Position numbers and translations under genes: made by a program. Shown one piece after another: positions 1 through 7,742 of a stretch of 34,021 bases of DNA. The notes beneath the pieces were generated by a model. It was not told the DNA's origin. It made no database searches and saw nothing but the letters and a program-made list of their open reading frames with translations. Where the stretch lies: contig JAGHSK010000044.1 of assembly GCA_018065895.1 (NCBI GenBank), forward strand, positions 1-34,021, read 5' to 3'. The DNA comes from Candidatus Cacconaster equi. GTDB lineage: Bacteria > Bacteroidota > Bacteroidia > Bacteroidales > UBA932. Position 1 is the first letter of the stretch, and each line of letters begins with the position of its first letter.

Positions 1-2
1 AA

Positions 3-10
3 CAAAGATA
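3..10 (-). promoter_or_regulatory. -7 promoter element reading leftwards out of the window
   Basis: On the minus strand this reads TATCTTTG, an exact match to the Bacteroidota -7 consensus TAnnTTTG. No TTG is found 19-21 bases upstream, so the -33 half is weak. It would drive a gene lying to the left of the window, divergent from gapA. The match is seen directly; the function is inferred. Confidence 0.4.
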
Positions 11-64
11 ACCAAATAAAAAATATTTACTAAATCTGCGCACGATTTTTGTACGTATGTACGG

Positions 65-78
65 GCGGGGAAACCCGC
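65..78 (+). other. GC-rich hairpin with GAAA loop ahead of gapA
   Basis: GCGGG (65-69) and CCCGC (74-78) form a perfect 5-bp stem closed by a GAAA tetraloop, which is a stable GNRA-type loop. It lies about 40 bases before the gapA start in an otherwise AT-rich leader. No T-run follows, so it is not an obvious terminator. It could be a 5' UTR stabilising structure. I see no clear TAnnTTTG promoter for gapA in 1-118. Confidence 0.4.
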
Positions 79-112
79 TGACTCATTGAATTGCAATTAT
101 TTCAAATTATAG

Positions 113-1120
<1,008 letters not shown>

Positions 1121-1140
1121 TCTCTCCAACAGGAAAGTTG

Positions 1141-1172
1141 AAAGGCGGTGACGTTGAGTCTCCGCCTTTTTT
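1141..1172 (+). terminator. Rho-independent terminator of gapA
   Basis: AAAGGCGG (1141-1148) pairs with CCGCCTTT (1162-1169). A T-T mismatch and an inner GAC/GTC helix close on a five-base loop, and a run of six T (1167-1172) follows. It starts 20 bases after the gapA stop. Because the stem is flanked by A's and T's it could act weakly on the other strand too. Confidence 0.9.
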
Positions 1173-1182
1173 CATATCTTTG
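1154..1182 (+). promoter_or_regulatory. Promoter of the 5'-nucleotidase gene
   Basis: TATCTTTG (1175-1182) is an exact -7 element, and TTG (1154-1156) lies 18 bases upstream, slightly short of the usual 19-21. The TTG sits in the loop of the gapA terminator, so the two signals are interleaved. The ATG follows 7 bases after the -7 element, which predicts a leaderless or nearly leaderless mRNA. Confidence 0.65.
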
Positions 1183-1189
1183 TCGCATT

Positions 1190-2821
1190 ATGAAGAAAGT
1201 ACTTGCAATCATTCTGGCAGTTGCCGCCCTGCTCGTGGCCTGCTCCCCCAGAATCTCACAGATAGGAACCAGGAAAGCGGAAAGTGACATTGTCATCCTT
1301 TACGACAATGATGTCCACTGTCATATTGACGGATATGCGAAAATGGCCGCAATGAAAAAGGATATGGAAGCCAGATTTGACCATGTGGCCGTGGTATCAA
1401 GCGGAGACTTCTCGCAGGGAGGTCCCATCGGAGCCTACACAAGGGGAGAATCAGTGATAAAGGTGATGAATGAGGTCGGATATGACATAGTCACTCTGGG
1501 GAATCACGAGTTCGATTACGGATTTCCCCAACTGTACAAGAATCTCGGAAACCTGGAATCGGAGGTAGTTGACTGCAACCTGATGGATTTACGCAGCGGC
1601 AAATCATTGTTCAAGGCCTTTTCCATCAAGGATTTCGGAGGCACAAAGATTGCGTTTGTCGGAATATCCACCCCAAACAGCATCAACAGTTCCACTCCGA
1701 TCTTTTTTCAGGATGACGAGGGAAATTTCATCTATGGGTTCTGCACCGAGAACATATTCTCGAAAATCCAACAAACTGTCGATCAGGCCAGGTCTCAAGG
1801 AGCTGACTATGTAGTGGTTCTCAGCCATATAGGCATTGAAGAAGATATCGCGGGGCTCACATCCCGTATAATAGCATCATCGACCAGTGGCATTGACGTA
1901 ATACTTGACGGGCATTCTCATTCTGTGATTCCGTGCGAAAAAATCCGGAATAAAGAGGGAAAGCAGGTGATTCTCACACAGACTGGATGTTATATGGACA
2001 ATATCGGCAGACTTGTCATTACGCCATCGGGGGAAATAACGACAGAACTCATTCCGACAAAGGAATACAACAAGATGGAGCCGCGCACCGCTGCAGTGGT
2101 GGACAGCCTGACCGAGGATTACAACAGATTCAGCAACCGTCTGATTGCCACCACTTCATTTCCTTTAGCCGCAGTGGAGAGTGCCACTGACAGGCCACCG
2201 AGATATCAGGAGATGCCGATTGGAGACCTTTGCACCGATGCATTCAGAGAGGTGTGCGATGCAGACATAGCGCTTCAGAACGGCGGAACAATCCGGGCAG
2301 GACTGCTTAACGATGAGATCATTTTCAGCGACATCTTCTCAATGGTTCCTTTCGGCAATCAGATTTTGGTTGCGGAAGTGCCAGGCAGTGTCCTCCTCGA
2401 TGTATTGGAGTCATCAGTTTACCTTACACCGGAAGCCTTCGGAGGTTTCCTTCAGGTGAGCGGAATCAAGTTCGAAGCCGACCTTTCCGTTCCGTCAAAG
2501 GTGAAGGTATCTGAAGACAATATGTTTGTCGGTATCGGTGAAGGGGAAAGGCGTGTAAGAAACGTCAAGGTCCTTGACAGGAAGACAGGGGAATATAAAG
2601 CAATTGAACCAGACCGCCTTTATAAGGTGGCCGGTTCGGATTATATTCTGAGCAACTGCGGCAACGGCTACACTATGCTGCAAAAATACGGCAGAATGGG
2701 AAAAATCGTTATGAAGGATGTCGAAGCCATTGAAAAATATATGACCGAACATCTTCACGGTGTCATTCCCGAGCGTTACAGAGTACCGCAGGAACGGATT
2801 GTTCTCTATAAGAAAAACTAA
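1190..2821 (+). CDS. 5'-nucleotidase / UshA-family metallophosphoesterase lipoprotein
   Basis: This 543-residue enzyme probably hydrolyses nucleotides or related phosphoesters in the periplasm. The lipoprotein signal ends in LVAC with the acceptor Cys18. The calcineurin-like domain shows DNDVHCH, GDFSQGG, TLGNHEFDYG and DVILDGHSHS, the metal-binding blocks of the family. The C-terminal nucleotidase domain (from about residue 300) contains PIGDLCTDAFR, QNGGTIR and VPFGN, the substrate-binding part. Bacteroidales often carry these two domains as separate neighbouring genes; here they are fused in the UshA order. The frame is open from 1148, but the ATG at 1190 starts the signal peptide and fits the promoter, so I chose it. 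The stop overlaps the stop of the convergent gene. The exact substrate is unknown. Confidence 0.9.
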   Translation: MKKVLAIILAVAALLVACSPRISQIGTRKAESDIVILYDNDVHCHIDGYAKMAAMKKDMEARFDHVAVVSSGDFSQGGPIGAYTRGESVIKVMNEVGYDIVTLGNHEFDYGFPQLYKNLGNLESEVVDCNLMDLRSGKSLFKAFSIKDFGGTKIAFVGISTPNSINSSTPIFFQDDEGNFIYGFCTENIFSKIQQTVDQARSQGADYVVVLSHIGIEEDIAGLTSRIIASSTSGIDVILDGHSHSVIPCEKIRNKEGKQVILTQTGCYMDNIGRLVITPSGEITTELIPTKEYNKMEPRTAAVVDSLTEDYNRFSNRLIATTSFPLAAVESATDRPPRYQEMPIGDLCTDAFREVCDADIALQNGGTIRAGLLNDEIIFSDIFSMVPFGNQILVAEVPGSVLLDVLESSVYLTPEAFGGFLQVSGIKFEADLSVPSKVKVSEDNMFVGIGEGERRVRNVKVLDRKTGEYKAIEPDRLYKVAGSDYILSNCGNGYTMLQKYGRMGKIVMKDVEAIEKYMTEHLHGVIPERYRVPQERIVLYKKN

Positions 2822-3486
2822 TAGAACAAATATGCTATGCCCACACGGGCCTGGCCACGGTATGCCTTGACAGAAGGCATGCTGCTGGTGAAGAGGTTCA
2901 GGAAATAGTAGTCGTATCCAAGTGAAAGACGCAGTCTTGCCGCTTCAATTCCAAGCGAAACGCCTGCACCCACATTGAACTTGTTGATATACCCTTTCAT
3001 CTCTTTGAACACATCAGTATTGATGGTAGTCATCATGTCTTCATATTTCTCGTGATAAGAGAGCCAGAACGACAGTGCCGGACCTGCGGCAACGAAGAAA
3101 TGGCTGTTCATCCTGGAGCCGAAGTTATATTTCACGTTAAAAGGGATCTCCAGAAAAGTCATCTTTTCGGATTCAACTGAGCCTGCAATGACAAGGCCCC
3201 TGTATTGGAGGAAGTTTACTCCTTTCTTTCCGAGACCTGTGAGGGTTCCTTTCAAGGCTCCCGTTACGTCCAACCTTTCCGAAACGGGAAAAGCACCGGC
3301 AACCTCTATGAAGATACCATTGGAATTGCTTGAAAAATTCTTCTTTTCCCCGGTAATGCCGGAAGTCATGAAGTAATTATGCATTGTCGCACCTATTGAT
3401 GCCGAAAAAGTCGGCTGTGCTGATGAAGGAGCAGCGATAGCAATAGCCATAGCTACCGCTGCAATTGCAAAGTATATCTTTCTCAC
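2818..3486 (-). CDS. Small outer-membrane beta-barrel protein (PorT/OmpW-like)
   Basis: This 222-residue protein has a Sec signal peptide ending near SSAQ (residues 21-24). Alternating hydrophobic strands with aromatic ends follow, such as FLEIPFNVKYNF and LSLGYDYYF, and the last residue is aromatic, as expected of a barrel inserted by Bam. It resembles the generic outer-membrane beta-barrel family common in Bacteroidota, but I cannot assign a specific role. The start is GTG at 3486, one base after the stop of a remnant coding a near copy of its own C terminus; no ATG is available upstream. It converges on the nucleotidase gene and the two stop codons overlap. The promoter is probably the TACATTTG at 3590-3597. 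Confidence 0.75.
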   Translation of the reverse strand: MRKIYFAIAAVAMAIAIAAPSSAQPTFSASIGATMHNYFMTSGITGEKKNFSSNSNGIFIEVAGAFPVSERLDVTGALKGTLTGLGKKGVNFLQYRGLVIAGSVESEKMTFLEIPFNVKYNFGSRMNSHFFVAAGPALSFWLSYHEKYEDMMTTINTDVFKEMKGYINKFNVGAGVSLGIEAARLRLSLGYDYYFLNLFTSSMPSVKAYRGQARVGIAYLFY

Positions 3487-3487
3487 G

Positions 3488-3556
3488 TTAGAAAATGTAT
3501 GCTACGCCAAGACGACCTTGACCGTTTTTGAGGTTATAACTGATTGTTTTCTCTTC
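3488..3556 (-). pseudogene. C-terminal remnant of a tandem paralog of the adjacent beta-barrel gene
   Basis: Twenty-two codons and a TAA, in the same direction as the downstream barrel gene, encode a tail ending NGQGRLGVAYIF. This matches the C terminus of the intact neighbour, YRGQARVGIAYLFY, at nearly every position including the final aromatic strand. The frame has a stop immediately upstream (3557-3559) and no start codon. The piece is therefore best explained as the last beta-strand of a deleted tandem duplicate, now sitting in the 5' leader of the surviving copy. The similarity is read directly from the two translations; the duplication-deletion history is inferred. Confidence 0.6.
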
Positions 3557-3589
3557 TTATCTTGATCAAAAATTATAGTTAACTGAAGG

Positions 3590-3597
3590 CAAATGTA
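3590..3597 (-). promoter_or_regulatory. -7 element for the beta-barrel gene
   Basis: The minus strand reads TACATTTG, an exact TAnnTTTG match. No good -33 TTG is visible at 19-21 bases. Transcription would start near 3583 and run through the vestigial paralog tail before reaching the GTG at 3486, giving a leader of about 95 bases. Confidence 0.5.
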
Positions 3598-3629
3598 GAA
3601 AAAATTATCCATTTGGTAATCGTAATGAC

Positions 3630-3637
3630 TATCTTTG
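3630..3637 (+). promoter_or_regulatory. -7 element for the esterase gene
   Basis: TATCTTTG is an exact -7 match and ends 6 bases before the ATG at 3644, again predicting a leaderless mRNA. A TTG at 3613-3615 is only 14 bases upstream, so the -33 half is poor. It is divergent from the TACATTTG at 3590-3597. Confidence 0.5.
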
Positions 3638-3643
3638 TACATC

Positions 3644-5293
3644 ATGAAACGAATTATTGTTGCAGTCGTTGCACTGTTTTCCGCAACTTTATGCTGTTCT
3701 GCCCAGCAGAGGCACAATGCCACATATCCCGACGATCCCGCATATCACCAGCTTCAGGAGGGAGAAAGAGGGGAAGTCATTAAAATCAAGGATTTCCGCA
3801 GCGAGAAATACTTTCCCGGCACGGTGCGTGACGTTTTTGTATACATCCCCCGTCAATATACGGGTGAAAAGCCTGCCTGCCTCCTGGTAGGTCTTGACGG
3901 AATATTGATGAATGCCACAACGGCTCTTGACTGGATGATTGCCAATAATGAGGTGCCTGTAATGATAGGCGTATTCATAACACCGGGCAGGATTCTGGAT
4001 GGCGACAAGGTGATCCGTTACAACAGAAGCAATGAATGGGACACAATGAGCGACCGCCTGGCAAATTTCATTGAAGATGAAATACTTCCTCTCGCGAAAA
4101 GCCAGACTCCTTCCGACGGCAGGAAGATACTCATTTCCGGTGATGCCAACGACAGGGCCATATATGGAGCAAGCAGCGGAGCAATCGCCGCCTTCACCGC
4201 AGCCTGGTTCCGTCCTGACCTGTACAATAGGGTTTACAGCGGAGTCGGGACATATATAGCCTTCCGCGGAGGAAATGAATATCCGGCACTTGTAAGGAAG
4301 AGCGAGCCCAAACCTATAAGAATCTTCCTGCAGGATGGAAAATATGACACCTGGAATCCTTCATTTGGAGACTGGTACGAACAGAATCTGCTGATGGAAT
4401 CCGCTTTGGATTTCGCAGGATATGAGATGACATACAAATGGGACCGCGGAGGGCACAGCATCACTCACGGCACAAATCTGTTTCCGGATGCAATGCGCTG
4501 GCTCTGGAAAGGATGGCCGGAAAGGATCCGGGGCGGCAAGAGCGGAAACAGCTATGTACAAAGCATAATAGATCCGCAGAAAAAGTGGATTGAACTGGCC
4601 GCCGTTTCTCAAGGCGCCTCGTTGACGGCACTCCCCGGAGCTAAAGTCACGCTTCAGGAGGGATCCACAGCATCAGTTCTTGACAAAGATGGAAAGCTTC
4701 TGGAGAAAATCCATTTGAAGAGAGGCGAAAACATCATAGGAGCCGCATTTGACGGAACTCCGCTCAAATCCTCATCTATTCCCGTCAAGGAGGCTGTAAA
4801 GGCACTTGTAGGCGACAATGGAAGAATGTTCGTAGCGGATGCTCAAGGAAATATTTGGAATGTAGAGGGAAAGGACAAAACTGTCGTCGGACAGTGTGCA
4901 GGATCGACCGTGGACATTGCTGTATATCCTGATTGGAGCATTCTCGCGCAGGGACAGAGCGGTACGAACTGGGTACGTAGTTATGTATGTGACGGAAGAA
5001 ATCTCAGCTATGGCCAGGATTTCTATTTCCTCCATTCCCAGGGCGGCAGGATGGCATTTGACACTGCAGGTCTGATGTATGCCGCCACTCCGACGGGGGT
5101 ACAGATATGCGACCAGAACGGAAGGGTCAGAGTGATAATGTCAACCCCTTCCTTGAAGATAGATGACATTGCACTGAGCGGCAATTTCATTTGGATAATA
5201 TCGGCAGGAAAACTTTGGGTCAGGGAGATACTCCATGAAGGTTATGTCCCTTGCCAGAAAGTACAGACGCCGAAGAGTGAAGGAGAAGGCTGA
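3644..5293 (+). CDS. Secreted esterase (Fes/IroE-like alpha/beta hydrolase) with C-terminal propeller-like domain
   Basis: This is a 549-residue exported protein. A Sec signal ends near CSAQ (residues 18-21). Residues about 40-295 form an alpha/beta hydrolase of the putative esterase family that includes enterochelin esterase. They show the nucleophile elbow GASSG with Ser177, a probable acid near Asp234 (GKYD) and a catalytic His270 in GGHSITHG. The remaining 250 residues resemble an SMP-30/gluconolactonase-type propeller, with repeated short blades such as GRMFVADAQGNIW and IWIISAGKLW. Similar esterase-propeller fusions occur in Bacteroidota near polysaccharide or ester-substrate genes, but nothing here fixes the substrate. 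The frame is open upstream from a TTG at 3635; I chose the ATG at 3644 because it begins the signal peptide. The stop is one base from the stop of the convergent gene. Confidence 0.75.
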   Translation: MKRIIVAVVALFSATLCCSAQQRHNATYPDDPAYHQLQEGERGEVIKIKDFRSEKYFPGTVRDVFVYIPRQYTGEKPACLLVGLDGILMNATTALDWMIANNEVPVMIGVFITPGRILDGDKVIRYNRSNEWDTMSDRLANFIEDEILPLAKSQTPSDGRKILISGDANDRAIYGASSGAIAAFTAAWFRPDLYNRVYSGVGTYIAFRGGNEYPALVRKSEPKPIRIFLQDGKYDTWNPSFGDWYEQNLLMESALDFAGYEMTYKWDRGGHSITHGTNLFPDAMRWLWKGWPERIRGGKSGNSYVQSIIDPQKKWIELAAVSQGASLTALPGAKVTLQEGSTASVLDKDGKLLEKIHLKRGENIIGAAFDGTPLKSSSIPVKEAVKALVGDNGRMFVADAQGNIWNVEGKDKTVVGQCAGSTVDIAVYPDWSILAQGQSGTNWVRSYVCDGRNLSYGQDFYFLHSQGGRMAFDTAGLMYAATPTGVQICDQNGRVRVIMSTPSLKIDDIALSGNFIWIISAGKLWVREILHEGYVPCQKVQTPKSEGEG

Positions 5294-5294
5294 T

Positions 5295-5726
5295 TCAAAT
5301 AAAGAAGAGAGTCCAGAGAAGGAATCTGAGGAACTTGCCGATGAGCATGGTAATGGCGCAATAGAATGGTTTGGCGTGGTAGAACCCGAGGGCAATGGCA
5401 AACACGTCCCCTATTATTGGAACCCAGCACAGCAAACCGAGCCAAACACCATATTTGTCAACGTAATGTTTCTGCTTCTCAAGGGTTTCACGCTTGACCT
5501 TGAAATACTTCTCCATCCACTCCCATTTGCCGAGCCAGCCTATCCAGTATGTTGAGAGACTTCCAAGCCAGTTGCCCAACGTACCGACAACAAGACACCC
5601 CACAGGATCCTTGGTCATTGCAAGGATAGCCACATATAGAGCATCTGAGCTGAACGGTACTACAGTAGCCGCAAGGAAGGTGCCGATAAACAAGCCCCAG
5701 AGGCCGAGATTTTCAAGACCAGGCAC
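5295..5726 (-). CDS. VTT-domain membrane protein, YqaA/DedA family
   Basis: This 143-residue inner-membrane protein has about four hydrophobic stretches. The family hallmark is near the N terminus (FIGTFLAATVVPFSSDAL), followed by GNWLGSLSTYWIGWLGK and a C-terminal helix. It matches the short YqaA branch of the DedA/VTT superfamily, some members of which help flip lipid carriers or phospholipids; the role of this one is unknown. The start is GTG at 5726. An in-frame TAA lies four codons further upstream, and the nearby ATG is out of frame. It lies convergent with the esterase gene with a one-base gap and no terminator between them. A TATCTTTG promoter element lies at 5750-5757. Confidence 0.85.
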   Translation of the reverse strand: MPGLENLGLWGLFIGTFLAATVVPFSSDALYVAILAMTKDPVGCLVVGTLGNWLGSLSTYWIGWLGKWEWMEKYFKVKRETLEKQKHYVDKYGVWLGLLCWVPIIGDVFAIALGFYHAKPFYCAITMLIGKFLRFLLWTLFFI

Positions 5727-5749
5727 AATATTTGACCATTAGGAAAGAA

Positions 5750-5757
5750 CAAAGATA
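5750..5757 (-). promoter_or_regulatory. -7 element for the VTT-domain gene
   Basis: The minus strand reads TATCTTTG, an exact match. The nearest TTG is 16 bases upstream. The predicted start site near 5743 leaves a leader of about 17 bases. The element overlaps the leader of the divergent lipoprotein gene. Confidence 0.5.
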
Positions 5758-5775
5758 AACAAAAACACAAAGACA

Positions 5776-6153
5776 ATGAAACACATTATCACACTCATCA
5801 TGGCAGCCGTCCTCATCTGCGGTTGCTCATCTACCGGGAGGGTTCAGAATGCTGATGAAGAGCAGCCTGCAAAAGGACTTGACATGACAGGCTACACTGA
5901 CATCATTTCATACATCGAAGGCCACTATCCGGGCGTATATGTCGAAGATGGAGAACTCCGTATCCGCGGAGCCGAACAGGCACCGCTCTATGTTGTTGAC
6001 GGCAGTACAGTTTTTGACATCAGCGACATCAATCCGATAGACGTCAAATCAATCGAGATCATCAAAGGCCCTGACGCCTCAATTTACGGAATGCAGGGAG
6101 AAAACGGTGTAATCGCAATCACTCTCAAGAAAGGTCCTGAAATGGAAAAGTAG
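5776..6153 (+). CDS. Small lipoprotein consisting of one TonB-receptor plug domain
   Basis: This 125-residue protein has a lipoprotein signal with acceptor Cys17 in ICGC, then about 25 linker residues. A single domain follows, whose core PLYVVDGSTVFDISDINPID and IEIIKGPDASIYGMQGENGV matches the plug domain of SusC-type TonB-dependent receptors (their typical form is PLYVVDG...IESIEVLKDASAAIYG). The 22-stranded barrel that normally follows is absent, and the reading frame ends cleanly inside a hairpin. It is therefore a free-standing plug tethered to a membrane, not a truncated receptor by visible damage. Its function is unknown; binding to TonB, to a receptor or to a ligand would be guesses. 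It is monocistronic, between a divergent and a convergent gene. Confidence 0.8.
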   Translation: MKHIITLIMAAVLICGCSSTGRVQNADEEQPAKGLDMTGYTDIISYIEGHYPGVYVEDGELRIRGAEQAPLYVVDGSTVFDISDINPIDVKSIEIIKGPDASIYGMQGENGVIAITLKKGPEMEK

Positions 6154-6174
6154 AACCCGTTAAGGTTCTACTTT
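6147..6174. terminator. Bidirectional hairpin holding both convergent stop codons
   Basis: AAAGTAGAACC (6147-6157) and GGTTCTACTTT (6164-6174) are a perfect 11-bp inverted repeat around the six-base loop CGTTAA. The left arm contains the TAG of the plug-domain gene (6151-6153). The right arm contains the TAG, on the other strand, of the peptidase gene (6168-6170). The T-runs are short (TTT), so termination strength is uncertain, but position and symmetry suit a two-way terminator. Confidence 0.75.
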
Positions 6175-7742
6175 CTCACAAGAAGCAGTGCATCTGCCGT
6201 ATCGCCCTCGGAGGTTGAACGGTAGATGTATTTGTATGTACCGTCCCGTTTCTGGGAGTGTTCACCTACTTTTACCCAGCCGTGAATTCCAGGATCTTCT
6301 CCGCCACGGAAGAACGAGCCTCTTTCAGGATGTATGTTCTTTCCAGTGACATATTTATATACGGCATACTCCCCTTTTGGAAGATTTTTGTATGTGTAGC
6401 ATATCTCAGCGCCTTCCTTTTTGGCTTTGAATGCGCACTCTCCGATATGGGAGCAATCATCTCCCAGATATTCCCATCCACGAGGGAGTTTCTGAGGATT
6501 TTCCACAACGATACGTTTGGACGTGCTGACACAGAGGTATTCTGCCATAGCCTGAAGGAATCGTTCTCCGAAGGCCTTGAGGTTCTCAACTGAAGTCCAT
6601 TCACCAGCAATATTTCTTGAAAAACAGTTGTACGGAGTTTCAAGTGTAACTGCAACGGTGCTGTCGCCGAAATGATCCCAGCACCAGCCTTCAGCATAAC
6701 GCGGAGCTATGCTTGAAAAGGACATGTCCGTAGGACGGATATATGGATTGAAGCTGCAGGTAAGCCCGGCAAGAGTCCATAACTTCCCCTGATATGCAGA
6801 GGAGGTACCCTCGGCCTTGTGCATCCAGAATGTAGCGAAATCATCGTGCTGGGAGTGATTGTTGATCATAAGATCCAAAGGTTTCTTCTCAGTCAGCCTC
6901 TCGAAATTCTTCTTGATGGCCTTTACCTCGACTACAGTACTGTCATCGCTGCGACCGAAATTTATCTCCTGATTCACACCGGTGATATTTGACCGTGAAA
7001 GGGCATTTGCGACACCGTCGGGATTGGCAAAAGGCATAATGTAGAAATCAATCTTCCTGCGCAGTTCCCCGGACTCAACGTCATCCGAAGTGAGTTTTTC
7101 GACAAGTCCGTCAAGGAGCCATGAGCCCGGAGTTTCCGAAGGGTGAATGCGCCCGTGTATCCAGACAAGCTTCTTCATTGAGGCGGGCACGGATTTGTCC
7201 GTGATATGCAGGACCTGAAGCGGACGGCCTTCGAAGCTATATCCGATAGTATCAATTTCGCAATCTTCACGCTGCTCCCATTCGGCCATTCTCTGCAGAT
7301 GATACGAATATGTATATGGATTGAAAAGCGCTATATACACAGTATCCTTTGAGAAACGCTTTCCCACTTTATGCCACGGTGATTCCACGGCATCCATATG
7401 CTGCCAATGCACACTATCGTAGGAATAGGATGTGCGATGTACGCCATTGTCGGGAAAAGTAAGATAAATCTGTTTGTCCTTTACTCCGTCCATTCTGAAA
7501 TAATACCAGTTGGCACTTGGTTCAAGTGTAGTGTCAACTGGGTTGAGAGGGTCAAAATGGCCATGTACGATATACGACAGGCACTCCACCGTATCGCGCG
7601 GATACATCACAAAACGTGTCGAATCAAGTTTCTCGACACCCCCCATTGCACCGCCCTCAAAAGCGCTGCTGAATACGACTTGACCCCTGAGGCAAGCCGC
7701 AGAGGTCAGGATCGCTATTACTGTAAATAGAATTCTTTTCAT
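6168..7742 (-). CDS. Secreted M14 zinc carboxypeptidase (cytosolic-carboxypeptidase-like subfamily)
   Basis: This is a 524-residue exported protein with a Sec signal ending near LRGQ (residue 21). Residues about 25-160 form a beta-sandwich ending in FNPYTYSY, the N-domain pattern of the Nna1/CCP-type M14 enzymes. The peptidase domain follows with zinc ligands His200 and Glu203 in RIHPSETPG, a later His (296 or 299) in NNHSQHD, and the catalytic Glu368 in VTLETPYN. Residues from about 400 form a C-terminal extension of unknown role. The start ATG overlaps the ffh stop (ATGA), so the gene is translationally coupled to the operon upstream. Trimming of extracellular peptides is likely; a peptidoglycan-peptide substrate is possible given the operon but unproven. 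Confidence 0.85.
   Translation of the reverse strand: MKRILFTVIAILTSAACLRGQVVFSSAFEGGAMGGVEKLDSTRFVMYPRDTVECLSYIVHGHFDPLNPVDTTLEPSANWYYFRMDGVKDKQIYLTFPDNGVHRTSYSYDSVHWQHMDAVESPWHKVGKRFSKDTVYIALFNPYTYSYHLQRMAEWEQREDCEIDTIGYSFEGRPLQVLHITDKSVPASMKKLVWIHGRIHPSETPGSWLLDGLVEKLTSDDVESGELRRKIDFYIMPFANPDGVANALSRSNITGVNQEINFGRSDDSTVVEVKAIKKNFERLTEKKPLDLMINNHSQHDDFATFWMHKAEGTSSAYQGKLWTLAGLTCSFNPYIRPTDMSFSSIAPRYAEGWCWDHFGDSTVAVTLETPYNCFSRNIAGEWTSVENLKAFGERFLQAMAEYLCVSTSKRIVVENPQKLPRGWEYLGDDCSHIGECAFKAKKEGAEICYTYKNLPKGEYAVYKYVTGKNIHPERGSFFRGGEDPGIHGWVKVGEHSQKRDGTYKYIYRSTSEGDTADALLLVRK

Noticed and set aside
1141-1172. The gapA downstream hairpin as a riboswitch or leader of the nucleotidase
   Set aside because: A clean stem with a six-T run makes it a terminator, and the nucleotidase promoter starts within it, so the stem is not in the nucleotidase mRNA.
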